DNA of 32,867 nucleotides from assembly GCA_019694255.1 (NCBI GenBank), contig JAIBCI010000074.1, forward strand, positions 1-32,867, in the 5' to 3' direction. This document shows, in pieces, positions 25,349-32,867 of this stretch. Origin of the DNA: Saprospiraceae bacterium. GTDB lineage: Bacteria; Bacteroidota; Bacteroidia; Chitinophagales; Saprospiraceae. Position 1 is the stretch's first letter. The number at the start of each line of letters is the position of its first letter. Both the position numbers and the translations under genes were made by a program. The notes beneath the pieces are model-generated. The model worked only from the letters and a program-made list of their open reading frames with translations, ran no database searches and was not told where the DNA came from.

Positions 25349-26899
25349 TTATTTTCGATTGGTTTTAAAAAATATGTCTGTGCCGCCTTCGTAAAGCAGG
25401 TATAACGCATCTCTCAACCTTAAATCATTTCTGGCCTGCATATGGGAAGAATTTTTCATTTCCTGTGGAGGAAAAGTTGCTCCCGGAAGATTGGACGCAG
25501 ATTCTGCCAATACAACACCGTCTGAATCTTTTTCAATGCGCTCGATCTCGAGTTCGCCCTCTACCGCACACAGATCTGACTTAATGCATTCCGATGGTTG
25601 CGCGATCTCTTTTTTTGATTTTCGACCGGTAATCGGATCTTCACAAATGCAGTAGTATTTTTTATTTAGTTTTATTACCAATGCGCCGATGATCCGTTTA
25701 TACTTGTCATCCAGTCCCTGCATGAATTGAATGCCTTCCAGCCAGTAGTTGCTCATTTTGGCTGCTTCATTTGCAAGTGCGAAATATTGTAAGCAATTAT
25801 TATTCATTTTTTTGCAGGCGTTGTAGAGATTCAGATAATTCATCTCCTTGTTTTTCCATTCCGTATACTTAGCATAGTATTTATTGAAATTCTCCTGAAA
25901 GGCATCAATCAGGTATTGATCGTCATTGGCTTCAAAATAAGTTGGAATCTGTGAGGACTTAAAAAACCAAAGGAGTGTTCTGGCCATCAGGTTATTCTTA
26001 GGCTCAACGCCATAAAAAGCCACCTTGGGGAATTTTGACAAGTCATTGTTTCCATCGGTACACTGATTCATTTCATTCAGCAACCTGGCGCCAACCTCAT
26101 AATCTGTTGTAATTCCAGGTGTCTCCGCATTCTGGATCAACGGATATATATATTTGCTAAAGCCATTGCAAAACTCATCGATCAATCCCTGACTAAGTGA
26201 AAGGAAAGATTTGCCGCTGATGCTGATTTTAATAAAACTAAGGACTGTAAACTTGAATTTTAGATTATTGATTCTCTCCTGAACCGGCCCCTTGGCCATC
26301 GATTCACACATTTCCTGGGTTAAATCGTCAAACATTGACTTGTTGTTGAGGACGAGGGCGCCCTGATGCGGCGAACAAAAAGTTACGAGGCCTCCAAAAC
26401 TTGGTGGTGTCTGTGGCTTTGTACAATAGTTCAGATACAACAGGCCTCTGCTGACCATTCCTCCCTGACTGTGCGCAATGATAAAATCTTTGGAAGGATC
26501 GTTGTCTTTGGTATTTCGGATGACTTCATTGACCTGTCTGCCGGCATCCAGTAATCCTCCTGTCTGCCCATAGGTAAAATTACTGACAGACCTTAGTTTT
26601 CTTGCTGGAAAATTAGTAGCAACCTGAAACTCCGAAGCTGTCGATGCGCGGATCCATGATCCGATATCTCCGTTAAGTCCATGAACCCAGAAGACATTTC
26701 GGGTTCCATCTGTGGATGATTTTCCGGAGGGGTTATTTACTGGTCCTGGCACGAAAGTTTGTTGGACTGTACCCCCTAATCCGATATTAACGCCATATCC
26801 GGAGCCCGAGATGCCGCCATTAACGGAATTGATTATCTGGGCCGAAATCGCTGGCAATATCATCACTGACGTTATGCAAATTTTTATAAGTGTTTTCAT
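25349..26899 (-). CDS. Exported alpha/beta-hydrolase (lipase/esterase-like) with large insertion
   Basis: The 516-residue product has a Sec signal peptide (1-20, cut near AISA) and an alpha/beta-hydrolase core like the DUF676/PGAP1 group: oxyanion strand FWVHGLNG (about 70-77), nucleophile elbow AHSQGG with Ser144, and SPHQGA near 173. The likely acid and base come only near the end: Asp460 in DSDGVVLAES and His486 in NSSHMQARND. Between them (about 190-445) is a long helical, Lys/Asn/Tyr/Cys-rich region that I do not recognise. It lacks a T9SS sorting domain, so by itself it would stay in the periplasm unless carried by a partner. The gene follows a T9SS-sorted protein after 26 bases and precedes the PQQ-like lipoprotein. 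Substrate unknown; an ester is expected. Confidence 0.78.
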   Translation of the reverse strand: MKTLIKICITSVMILPAISAQIINSVNGGISGSGYGVNIGLGGTVQQTFVPGPVNNPSGKSSTDGTRNVFWVHGLNGDIGSWIRASTASEFQVATNFPARKLRSVSNFTYGQTGGLLDAGRQVNEVIRNTKDNDPSKDFIIAHSQGGMVSRGLLYLNYCTKPQTPPSFGGLVTFCSPHQGALVLNNKSMFDDLTQEMCESMAKGPVQERINNLKFKFTVLSFIKISISGKSFLSLSQGLIDEFCNGFSKYIYPLIQNAETPGITTDYEVGARLLNEMNQCTDGNNDLSKFPKVAFYGVEPKNNLMARTLLWFFKSSQIPTYFEANDDQYLIDAFQENFNKYYAKYTEWKNKEMNYLNLYNACKKMNNNCLQYFALANEAAKMSNYWLEGIQFMQGLDDKYKRIIGALVIKLNKKYYCICEDPITGRKSKKEIAQPSECIKSDLCAVEGELEIERIEKDSDGVVLAESASNLPGATFPPQEMKNSSHMQARNDLRLRDALYLLYEGGTDIFFKTNRK

Positions 26900-26925
26900 A
26901 ATTAGATCGTGTTATAGGTGTTCAA

Positions 26926-28059
26926 TTAATTTTTGATAATTCTCGCATGGTGCGTAGACTGATTATTGGTGATGACCAGTTGATAACTTCCACTGCTTAA
27001 TGAGGATATGCCGATCTGTCCTATAGATGCCTCACATATTCCGTTCATGACCTGCTCACCAGTCATATTATAAATTGCAAAGCGACAGGGAAATTGTTCA
27101 TTTTCAGCGTCGACATGATAATTTATAATATCCGATGAAGGGACCGGATAAACACGTATGATGTCCCGATAATCCAGGTCGTGAAGATCAAAGCTTGTCA
27201 ATGAAGATTGTCCCGTGGCACCTGAAGAGAATTGCGAAGTGAAGCCATCTTCAATATTGATTCTGGTTCCGTTGATGATATAATCTGAATATTCTGTCCT
27301 CATGGTCACTTCCATCATTCCACTGTTGCGAAGTGGTTTGTAGTATTTGAGGACGGAAAGTGTCAGAATGTTTTTGCCGTCCGGCAGTGTAAGATATTTC
27401 TCTAATGTGCTGGATGATTTTATACTGTTTTCAAAGTTCTCTGTCAGTATACTTTGTCCTGTGACATCGTAAGTAATCCTGTGGTCACCCTTGCTGATCA
27501 CGGTGCGGTGGTCTGATTGTTCTGTGATGACATAACCTTCAGAGATCCATGACGCGATCTGTATCTCATTCATTTTTTCAATGCGGGATGAGTATCCCAT
27601 TTCTGAGAGATTAATCGCTGTTGGATCAATGCGAAGGGGAGTCTCTCCTTCCCCGAATGGGGTAAATAGCATCAGCCTGCCATCCTGGTCATACAGACTT
27701 ACGCCGTCTCTATTGCTCAGTGTCCTTGCGGGTTCTGAATAGGTCTTTATGATGGCCGGATCCCCCTGGATGGTACGGTCAACGGTGACATAACCTTCAT
27801 TGTCAACCGTGGTTGCGACATGGTTGAGTGAATGAACAGGGCGGGCGTTAAGCAGATCAAAATCATGTACGGATCGCGGGTCAACATCGCTGGACAAAGC
27901 ATAATTGCTTGTCAGATTTTCAGTATAAAATATTTTGTGCAGGACAGACTGGGCATTCATATTACCCGCCAGAATGAGAAAGTAAATCAGCATAACAGGC
28001 GCCGTTCTGCACGTCCGGAACTTCCTGCAGCGTTCATGGAAAGGTTTAAGTGTTAACAT
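26926..28059 (-). CDS. T9SS-sorted secreted protein, function unknown
   Basis: The 377-residue protein has a basic N terminus followed by a signal peptide hydrophobic core (about 22-36, cut near MNAQS), a beta-rich middle with no recognised domain (about 40-290), and a T9SS type A sorting domain at 301-377 (IRVYPVPSSD, with the usual L-x-x-G-x-Y near SLSSGSYQLVI and a basic end HHARIIKN). It would be secreted or displayed on the surface. An internal Met at residue 23 would leave the signal peptide without a basic region, so the ATG at 28059 is kept. It is the first gene of a tight minus-strand run; no well-spaced promoter was found upstream. Confidence 0.8.
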   Translation of the reverse strand: MLTLKPFHERCRKFRTCRTAPVMLIYFLILAGNMNAQSVLHKIFYTENLTSNYALSSDVDPRSVHDFDLLNARPVHSLNHVATTVDNEGYVTVDRTIQGDPAIIKTYSEPARTLSNRDGVSLYDQDGRLMLFTPFGEGETPLRIDPTAINLSEMGYSSRIEKMNEIQIASWISEGYVITEQSDHRTVISKGDHRITYDVTGQSILTENFENSIKSSSTLEKYLTLPDGKNILTLSVLKYYKPLRNSGMMEVTMRTEYSDYIINGTRINIEDGFTSQFSSGATGQSSLTSFDLHDLDYRDIIRVYPVPSSDIINYHVDAENEQFPCRFAIYNMTGEQVMNGICEASIGQIGISSLSSGSYQLVITNNQSTHHARIIKN

Positions 28060-28331
28060 AGTAATTAATTTAGTGTGTTAAAAAGAGTATCGGGAGACAA
28101 AATAATCGGGTACTGCAATAGCGTCAATGGACGATTTGTATAATGCGGGAAGATTCTTTATAAAAAATCGATAATTTTATTTGTGTTGGTTTTCGGTACA
28201 CGATCCTCTTGCATTGCAGCAAAGAAAATTGAGTTTTAAAAATTCGTTTCGGGCTTTTAGATCAGACCTATCCAATGCACCCACAAATAAAATGAGTCGT
28301 TTCGCTATTTATGAAGCATTAAATTTGTTTG
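28060..28331. other. AT-rich stretch with no supported gene
   Basis: No supported coding region. An open frame on the plus strand reaches into the end of uppS and is treated as chance. On the minus strand it is the leader of the exported three-gene run; no exact TAnnTTTG box is found there (CAAAATAA at 28098-28105 is one off in register). Confidence 0.4.
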
Positions 28332-28366
28332 AAATGCGAAGATGGGTCAATTACCCAACCGCATTT
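28332..28366 (-). terminator. Two-part stem-loop directly after uppS
   Basis: An outer 7-bp stem (AAATGCG 28332-28338 with CGCATTT 28360-28366) encloses a small internal loop and an inner 5-bp stem (TGGGT 28343-28347 with ACCCA 28353-28357) with a 5-base loop. It begins two bases after the uppS stop. There is no T tract on the minus strand, so it may be a terminator of another kind or a 3'-end stability element. Confidence 0.45.
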
Positions 28367-28368
28367 GT

Positions 28369-29118
28369 TCAGCGCTTATCCGCAAGTTGTTCGGTAATTA
28401 AACCAAATCGTCGCTCACGCGACTGATAGTCGAGGATGGCCTGGTAAAGATGCTCCTCACGGAACTCAGGCCAAAGTACATCGGTAAAATAGAATTCGCT
28501 GTAGGCACACTGCCAGAGAAGAAAATTGGAAATCCTCCGCTCACCACTGGTCCGTATCAATAATTCGGGATCAGGAATTTGATTGGTAAACAGGTATTTC
28601 GAAAACAGGTGTTCGTCTTCGTGCCATGTCAGTTGGCCATTTCTGACTTCTTCGGTGATGCGCGTGATGGCGTTGAGAATTTCTTGTCGACCACTGTAAT
28701 TGATAGCCAGCACGAGGGTCATACGCTGGTTGTCTCGGGTCTTTTCCATGGCCTGACGCAATGCATTCTGCGTTGAGCCTGGCAGGTGACTGAGATCACC
28801 GATGATCTGCAGTCTTATGTTGTTCTTCAGCAGCGTTTCTAATTCTTTGCCTACCGTTTGAATGAGCAGGTTCATTAATCCGCTCACTTCCTCCTGGGGC
28901 CTGCTCCAATTTTCTGTAGAAAAAGTATACAGCGTAAGGTATTTTACACCAAGCCTGGCACAGCACTCTGTGACTTCGCGTACAGATTTGACACCGTTAT
29001 GGTGCCCGAAAAGGCGTGTCATGCTGCGTGCTTTTGCCCAGCGACCATTGCCATCCATAATGATTGCAATATGGTTTGGAATCTTGTCCTTTTGAATTTT
29101 GTCGCTGAGCGATGACAT
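28369..29118 (-). CDS. uppS: Undecaprenyl diphosphate synthase (cis-prenyltransferase)
   Basis: This 249-residue enzyme condenses farnesyl diphosphate with isopentenyl diphosphate units to make the C55 lipid carrier for peptidoglycan and other envelope glycans. The signature IAIIMDGNGRWAKAR has the catalytic Asp at 22, and YTFSTENWSRP (65-75) and RTSGERRISNFLLWQ (189-203) are the other conserved blocks. Length matches the family (240-260). The ATG at 29118 gives the usual short N-terminal segment before the signature. In many Bacteroidota uppS precedes bamA; here it does not, and the next gene is a T9SS cargo protein in the same direction. A TAnnTTTG box lies just before the start. Confidence 0.96.
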   Translation of the reverse strand: MSSLSDKIQKDKIPNHIAIIMDGNGRWAKARSMTRLFGHHNGVKSVREVTECCARLGVKYLTLYTFSTENWSRPQEEVSGLMNLLIQTVGKELETLLKNNIRLQIIGDLSHLPGSTQNALRQAMEKTRDNQRMTLVLAINYSGRQEILNAITRITEEVRNGQLTWHEDEHLFSKYLFTNQIPDPELLIRTSGERRISNFLLWQCAYSEFYFTDVLWPEFREEHLYQAILDYQSRERRFGLITEQLADKR

Positions 29119-29122
29119 GGGG

Positions 29123-29130
29123 CAAATTTA
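29123..29130 (-). promoter_or_regulatory. Possible -7 box (TAAATTTG) abutting the uppS start
   Basis: On the minus strand 29130-29123 reads TAAATTTG, fitting TAnnTTTG. Transcription would begin at or about the ATG (29118), giving a leaderless message. No TTG is found at the usual distance upstream, so this may be a chance match and uppS may be read from the GH109-like gene's transcript (70 bases upstream). Confidence 0.3.
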
Positions 29131-29188
29131 CGATATTTTGGTTTTTTATTTCCGAAGCGGCCACTTCTGAGACCTGTACGTTGAATAC

Positions 29189-30544
29189 CTAGAACTCATC
29201 TGTCCGGGCAAAGTCATTCTGGCGAACCATCCACTGTCCTGCTGTGAAGTCTGGAAATTCAACGGTCTCATTGCCCAGTGCGATAGATTGCTCGCTCAAC
29301 GGACTGACAGCGCTCCAGCAGGCAGCATCATAAACGTCCAGCGGCGTTGCAATACCCCTGCGTACGGATTCGACAAAGGCATGGAGCACAAAAAAATCCA
29401 TACCCCCGTGACCTGCGCCTTCGGTATCCTTACTCCAGCGCTTCCACAAAGGATGGTCGTATTGGTCAAGCCACGCATTGGCCTGTTCCCAGCGGTGTTT
29501 CTGCGGCGAAGATCCTTCTATATAGATGCTGTTGCTGACATCCATCCAAAGTCCATTGGTGCCTTGCACGCGAAAGCCCAGGGAATAAGGACGCGGAAGG
29601 CTGGTATCATGCTGAAGGAGTATCGTTTCGCCATTGGCACACTTCAATTGTGTGGTTACTACATCGCCGAGCCTGAATTCAACGGCTGCATTCGGATGAT
29701 CTTTGCCACCAACATTCACAATATGTTCGTGGAGTCCTCTGGTTTTGGAAGAAAAAGAATTAAGGGAAACAAATCGATTGCCGCGGTTGATGTTGAGCAT
29801 CTGTGCAATGGGCCCGAGTCCATGTGTCGGATAAAGATCACCGTTGCGGTGTACGCTGTGGGCTGTGCGCCAGCGCGCTTCTGAAAAAGCCGGAGGTCCG
29901 AATTCAGCGCCATGGCCGTACGGATGTTCTCCGTCATTGAATTTAACCTCCCGCAGGTCATGCTGGTATCCTCCCTGACAATGAAGCAATTCGCCAAATA
30001 CATTCTGTCGAACCATATTCAATATTGCCAGTATATCGCGGCGATAACATACATTCTCAAGCATCATTACATGGGCGTTATGTTGCTCTGCAGCGCGCAC
30101 GACATTCCAGTGGTCTTCGAGGCTTATACCCAAAATCACTTCCGTGCCGATGTATCGGATTCCTGCGCTGATGGCATGAAGAATCATCGGACAATGCCAT
30201 TCCCAGGGAGTGGCGATGATCACCGCGTCAAGTTCGCGCAGTTCGCAGAGTTTTTTCCAGCTTTGGTCGTTGCCGGTAAAAATCTTTGGTTCTTTTTTTC
30301 CGGATTTGGTAATGATCTCACCAGCCATCTTCAACATGCGTTGATCGATATCACAGATGGCAATGACTTCTACATCGGGCCTCTTCAATAATAATTCGAG
30401 ATGATCCTGTCCCCTTAGGCCGGTACCGATGATTCCAATTTTTACCTTATTGTCCGTCCATTCTCTGAGGAATGATCTTTCTGTACCCAGTGCCAGCGAC
30501 GCCGCTGCCATTCCCGAAGTTCTGATGAATTCCTTTCTGTTCAT
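29189..30544 (-). CDS. Gfo/Idh/MocA-family protein, probable GH109 glycosidase (alpha-N-acetylgalactosaminidase-like)
   Basis: The 451-residue product has an N-terminal export signal that looks like a Tat signal with the twin arginine changed to Arg-Lys (NRKEFIR, residues 2-8). The Rossmann NAD-binding motif GTGLRG is at 40-45. The rest resembles the NAD-dependent GH109 family: residues Glu163 (MLENV), Tyr193 (GGYQHDLR), Tyr238 and His241 (LYPTHGLGPIAQ) match the order and spacing of the active-site residues that I recall from the Elizabethkingia alpha-N-acetylgalactosaminidase (Glu149, Tyr179, Tyr225, His228). Such enzymes remove N-acetylgalactosamine from glycans via a transient oxidation at C3. 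The exact substrate here is inferred. A plain oxidoreductase is the alternative. uppS follows 70 bases downstream. Confidence 0.8.
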   Translation of the reverse strand: MNRKEFIRTSGMAAASLALGTERSFLREWTDNKVKIGIIGTGLRGQDHLELLLKRPDVEVIAICDIDQRMLKMAGEIITKSGKKEPKIFTGNDQSWKKLCELRELDAVIIATPWEWHCPMILHAISAGIRYIGTEVILGISLEDHWNVVRAAEQHNAHVMMLENVCYRRDILAILNMVRQNVFGELLHCQGGYQHDLREVKFNDGEHPYGHGAEFGPPAFSEARWRTAHSVHRNGDLYPTHGLGPIAQMLNINRGNRFVSLNSFSSKTRGLHEHIVNVGGKDHPNAAVEFRLGDVVTTQLKCANGETILLQHDTSLPRPYSLGFRVQGTNGLWMDVSNSIYIEGSSPQKHRWEQANAWLDQYDHPLWKRWSKDTEGAGHGGMDFFVLHAFVESVRRGIATPLDVYDAACWSAVSPLSEQSIALGNETVEFPDFTAGQWMVRQNDFARTDEF

Positions 30545-30574
30545 GTCCTGTTACTGATTTGGCGGTGAATGTAA

Positions 30575-30582
30575 CAAAAGTA
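30575..30582 (-). promoter_or_regulatory. Possible -7 box (TACTTTTG) of the GH109-like gene
   Basis: On the minus strand 30582-30575 reads TACTTTTG, fitting TAnnTTTG. Transcription would start near 30568, about 24 bases before the ATG. The nearest upstream TTG (30599-30597) is 14 bases away, closer than usual. Confidence 0.4.
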
Positions 30583-30648
30583 ATCATCATTAACTGCAAG
30601 GCAGATACAGGGAAAATCAAAGTAAAAAAGCTGAAAACAATCTCAGTC

Positions 30649-30666
30649 ATTCCTTGAAACAGGAAT
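30649..30666 (-). terminator. Short hairpin after the PorW/SprE-like gene
   Basis: A 6-bp stem (ATTCCT 30649-30654 with AGGAAT 30661-30666) with a 6-base loop, 24 bases after the stop on the minus strand. No T tract follows, so it is a weak terminator candidate. Confidence 0.25.
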
Positions 30667-30690
30667 ATGAGCGGTTGATCTATCAGTTAA

Positions 30691-32867
30691 TTATTTCGGT
30701 TCGTAATTCTTTTTAAAGAATGCCTGGTATTCGCGGATGGATCGTAGTCTTAAGACTTCCTTGTAATTATTTTGCGTGATGGGGTAGACTTCAAAATTGG
30801 TCAGACCCGGAAGATACTCGTCGCGATTTTTCTGAATGCTGTTGTAATATTTCATGGCCTGTGACTTGTCATCATATTTGCGTATGATGATGGCGCTGGT
30901 GTTTTGTTCGGTATTGATCTCCAGACTGGTCATTTTGTAATTATCCAGTTTGTGGTATTTATTGTGATAATCCGAAATTTTAATTTTCGCCTTATCGATT
31001 TGCTGCGGTGCCGGATTAAAAAATACAACCATCATCAGATGCATCTGATCGTCTTCCGACTTGAAGTTGATGGACTCCAGTTCTGTAACCTGCACGACTT
31101 CGAAAGCATCCTGATCACCGCGCAGGAATCTGAGAATCTCTTTCGCCTTGGTCTCTTGGGCGGAGCCCGGATAATTGGCGATCACATCCTTGAGTGCCGC
31201 CATGTAAGGTTCTTTGCCCGAGGTCTTGCCGATGCAAAAAGCGGAAAGCAGGGCTATCTTCGGATGAAGCGGGTCGCTGGCTTTGACTTTGGTGGCAAGC
31301 GCCTGTAAGATTTTGTGACATTCTTCATATTGCTGCTGCTGATACAAGCCAAAGGCTTTTTCATAACCGGTTTGCAACTCATCCTTTTTATTCATCAGAC
31401 TTTTTGCATACTCCGGATCATTGATGAGTTTGGTGTAGTATGAATCGGCGTAGCGGGTTTTCAGCAGTTCATTGTTGCGGTCTGCACAGACCTTGTCCTT
31501 CAAATCCAGGCAGTCGAGATACAGATAATACAGTACATCCGCATAGCGCTGTGTCTCGGGATAGCGTGTCATGAGATTTTCCAGTGTTTCTCTTGAACGA
31601 TCGTAGGCATCGATCCTGTCGCGGTAGGCCACACCCAATTGAAACATCGCTTCTTCAATTTTGCGATTCGCTTCCTTGATTTCTTCATCTGAACTGGGGA
31701 TGCCCGCCAGGATCTCTGCAAGGTCATTTTCCAGTTCATCTTTGACCGTGCTGTCTTTGGTCTCGGCCTGTTGATCTTCTATGCCGGTGCCAAAACTTGT
31801 TTTTTTGGAACGGCGCCAGTTGTCTTCCAATGGCCTTTCGCCCCAGTATTGTTCAAAATTGGATCTTCCGCGGTTGGTGGCTTTGATGTCATAAGCAAAA
31901 AAAGTGCTTTTAGCGCCTGCCACCGGCGTTTTGTTGTCAGGATTCGAGCGATCGGCTCCAAGGGTTGAGCTTCTGATCAGGTCTGTCGCACGAAAGATCC
32001 TGTTCTCACCAGCATTTCCGCGCATATCCTTGCTGTCCGGGATATCCGGAATAATCTTCTTGCGATTCTTGATCGAGATGGCCAGATTTCGCTTTTCCTT
32101 GACTGATAATTTGGAAATCCTGATCAGGCTGTCCTGGAGGTTGATGATCTCAATTTGCTCAGCAATATCCTTGAGGTTCGTAATCATTTTATTGACGACA
32201 GGTCTTCGCTTATCCGACTTGCCAATAAAATTGAGTGTACTGTCAAAATAGTACTTGGATTGCTGATACATCCTTTGGTCGAAGTGCATATTCGCCAGCA
32301 TATAGTATGCATCCGCTTTCGTATTATTATTTGCATTGGGTGACCATACCGCCTTATTCAAATAAGTGATCGCCTCGTTATTTTTCTTCTTGTTGAAATA
32401 AATTTTTCCGATTGAAAAATAAATCTCCGATTCATAATCACTGTTCTTGCTGTCTTTGGCCAGTTTTTCCAGTGACTGGATGAGTTGTTCTTCACTCTCG
32501 CCCTGCAATGACTGATTGATCAGCAGATTCATTCTGGCGTGAAAAGCCATATCATAGGAAGGATGCTGTTTGAGCGCAAGCGTAAAGTATTCATCCGAGC
32601 TTACCGGTCTGTTAGCCATCTGGTACAGTTGGCCGAGAATAAAAGCGTAACGCGCTTTTTGCTTGCGTGGTTTGGTGTATTGAATGGCTTCTTTTAACTC
32701 CGGGATCGCTTCTTCATAACGGTCCTGAATGAGGTATACGTTGGCGCGTGTGGCATACAGCTCTCCGCGCAACTCGCCGGCGAGGGCAGGATCCTCTTTC
32801 ATTTGATCCAGCCTGTACAGGGCTTCATAAAATTTACCCCTTTTGATTAAATTTTTTGCACTCCAGA
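30691..32867 (-). CDS. sprE: PorW/SprE-like T9SS periplasmic TPR lipoprotein (5' end outside window)
   Basis: The open frame runs 724 codons to the right edge without a start, so the N terminus with its signal peptide lies outside. The first ATG in view (32802) is internal, because the frame continues upstream with ordinary TPR-like sequence (NLIKRGKFYEALYRLDQ). The protein has TPR repeats in its first 200 residues (for example YYMLANMHFDQRMYQQSKYYFD), a central linker with the characteristic YWGERPLEDNWRRS, more helical repeats (about 400-560), and a C-terminal beta/alpha domain. This order is that of PorW/SprE, a lipoprotein required for T9SS and gliding in Flavobacterium johnsoniae and linked to the PorKLMN machine. 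The missing part is probably 100-150 residues. Together with porQ it shows the cell has T9SS. Confidence 0.88.
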   Translation of the reverse strand, partial: WSAKNLIKRGKFYEALYRLDQMKEDPALAGELRGELYATRANVYLIQDRYEEAIPELKEAIQYTKPRKQKARYAFILGQLYQMANRPVSSDEYFTLALKQHPSYDMAFHARMNLLINQSLQGESEEQLIQSLEKLAKDSKNSDYESEIYFSIGKIYFNKKKNNEAITYLNKAVWSPNANNNTKADAYYMLANMHFDQRMYQQSKYYFDSTLNFIGKSDKRRPVVNKMITNLKDIAEQIEIINLQDSLIRISKLSVKEKRNLAISIKNRKKIIPDIPDSKDMRGNAGENRIFRATDLIRSSTLGADRSNPDNKTPVAGAKSTFFAYDIKATNRGRSNFEQYWGERPLEDNWRRSKKTSFGTGIEDQQAETKDSTVKDELENDLAEILAGIPSSDEEIKEANRKIEEAMFQLGVAYRDRIDAYDRSRETLENLMTRYPETQRYADVLYYLYLDCLDLKDKVCADRNNELLKTRYADSYYTKLINDPEYAKSLMNKKDELQTGYEKAFGLYQQQQYEECHKILQALATKVKASDPLHPKIALLSAFCIGKTSGKEPYMAALKDVIANYPGSAQETKAKEILRFLRGDQDAFEVVQVTELESINFKSEDDQMHLMMVVFFNPAPQQIDKAKIKISDYHNKYHKLDNYKMTSLEINTEQNTSAIIIRKYDDKSQAMKYYNSIQKNRDEYLPGLTNFEVYPITQNNYKEVLRLRSIREYQAFFKKNYEPK

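Noticed and set aside
28181-28426. 81-codon plus-strand open frame after the uppS end
   Set aside because: Overlaps the end of uppS and the hairpin at 28332-28366; no features of a real protein.
29288-29884. 198-codon plus-strand open frame inside the GH109-like gene
   Set aside because: Antisense to a protein with clear Rossmann and active-site motifs; its own sequence has no family features.
1-32867. CRISPR array, tRNA, rRNA, prophage or restriction/defence island
   Set aside because: No regularly spaced repeats, cloverleaf-like genes, or defence-family proteins were seen on either strand.

Overview
The window looks like chromosomal DNA of a Bacteroidota bacterium, most likely a member of the Saprospiria. 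Supporting signs are type IX secretion (T9SS) parts (PorQ and a PorW/SprE-like TPR protein), two proteins with T9SS type A C-terminal sorting domains, many Sec signal peptides and lipoproteins, a DUF5916 outer-membrane protein, a DUF7619-type adhesin-like protein, no clear Shine-Dalgarno sites, and Bacteroidota-type promoter boxes (TTG about 19-20 nt before TAnnTTTG). The phylum is well supported; the class is an inference from family resemblance.

Layout. 1-2 kb: a 34-codon tail of a probable ISXO2/IS1595-like transposase, cut by the window edge, then a minus-strand rseP-hscB pair that overlaps by one base. 2.1-5.4 kb (+): DUF5916 outer-membrane protein and a Sua5-type threonylcarbamoyl-AMP synthase. 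5.4-6.1 kb: a long, mostly non-coding stretch with a strong minus-strand terminator. 6.1-8.3 kb (-): large secreted T9SS protein. 8.4-9.8 kb (+): unassigned, probably all-helical protein. 10.1-15.5 kb (+): a complete tripartite RND efflux operon (adaptor, pump, TolC-like channel) behind a near-consensus promoter, with both gene junctions overlapping. 15.6-17.2 kb (-): a YwqK-like lipoprotein and porQ, joined by an ATGA overlap behind another near-consensus promoter. 17.3-17.6 kb: an ORF-free gap packed with inverted repeats. 17.6-20.4 kb (-): mscL and aconitase. 20.6-21.1 kb (+): orphan lipoprotein. 21.3-22.8 kb (-): polysaccharide-flippase-like protein. 22.9-24.0 kb (+): M42 aminopeptidase. 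24.0-28.1 kb (-): a tight run of three exported proteins (T9SS-sorted protein, alpha/beta-hydrolase, PQQ-like beta-propeller lipoprotein). 28.4-29.1 kb (-): uppS. 29.2-30.5 kb (-): GH109-like Gfo/Idh/MocA protein. 30.7 kb to the end (-): PorW/SprE-like protein, with its 5' part outside the window.

Taken together, most of the window serves the cell envelope: export and surface display (PorQ, PorW/SprE, T9SS cargo), outer-membrane proteins, drug or solute efflux, lipid-carrier synthesis (UppS), polysaccharide export, regulated membrane proteolysis (RseP) and osmotic relief (MscL). Housekeeping genes (Sua5, aconitase, HscB, M42 peptidase) lie between. No CRISPR array, tRNA, rRNA, prophage or classical defence island was seen. 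The best candidates for something undescribed are the three-gene exported cassette at 24.0-28.1 kb and the tandem stem-loop region at 17.36-17.58 kb.
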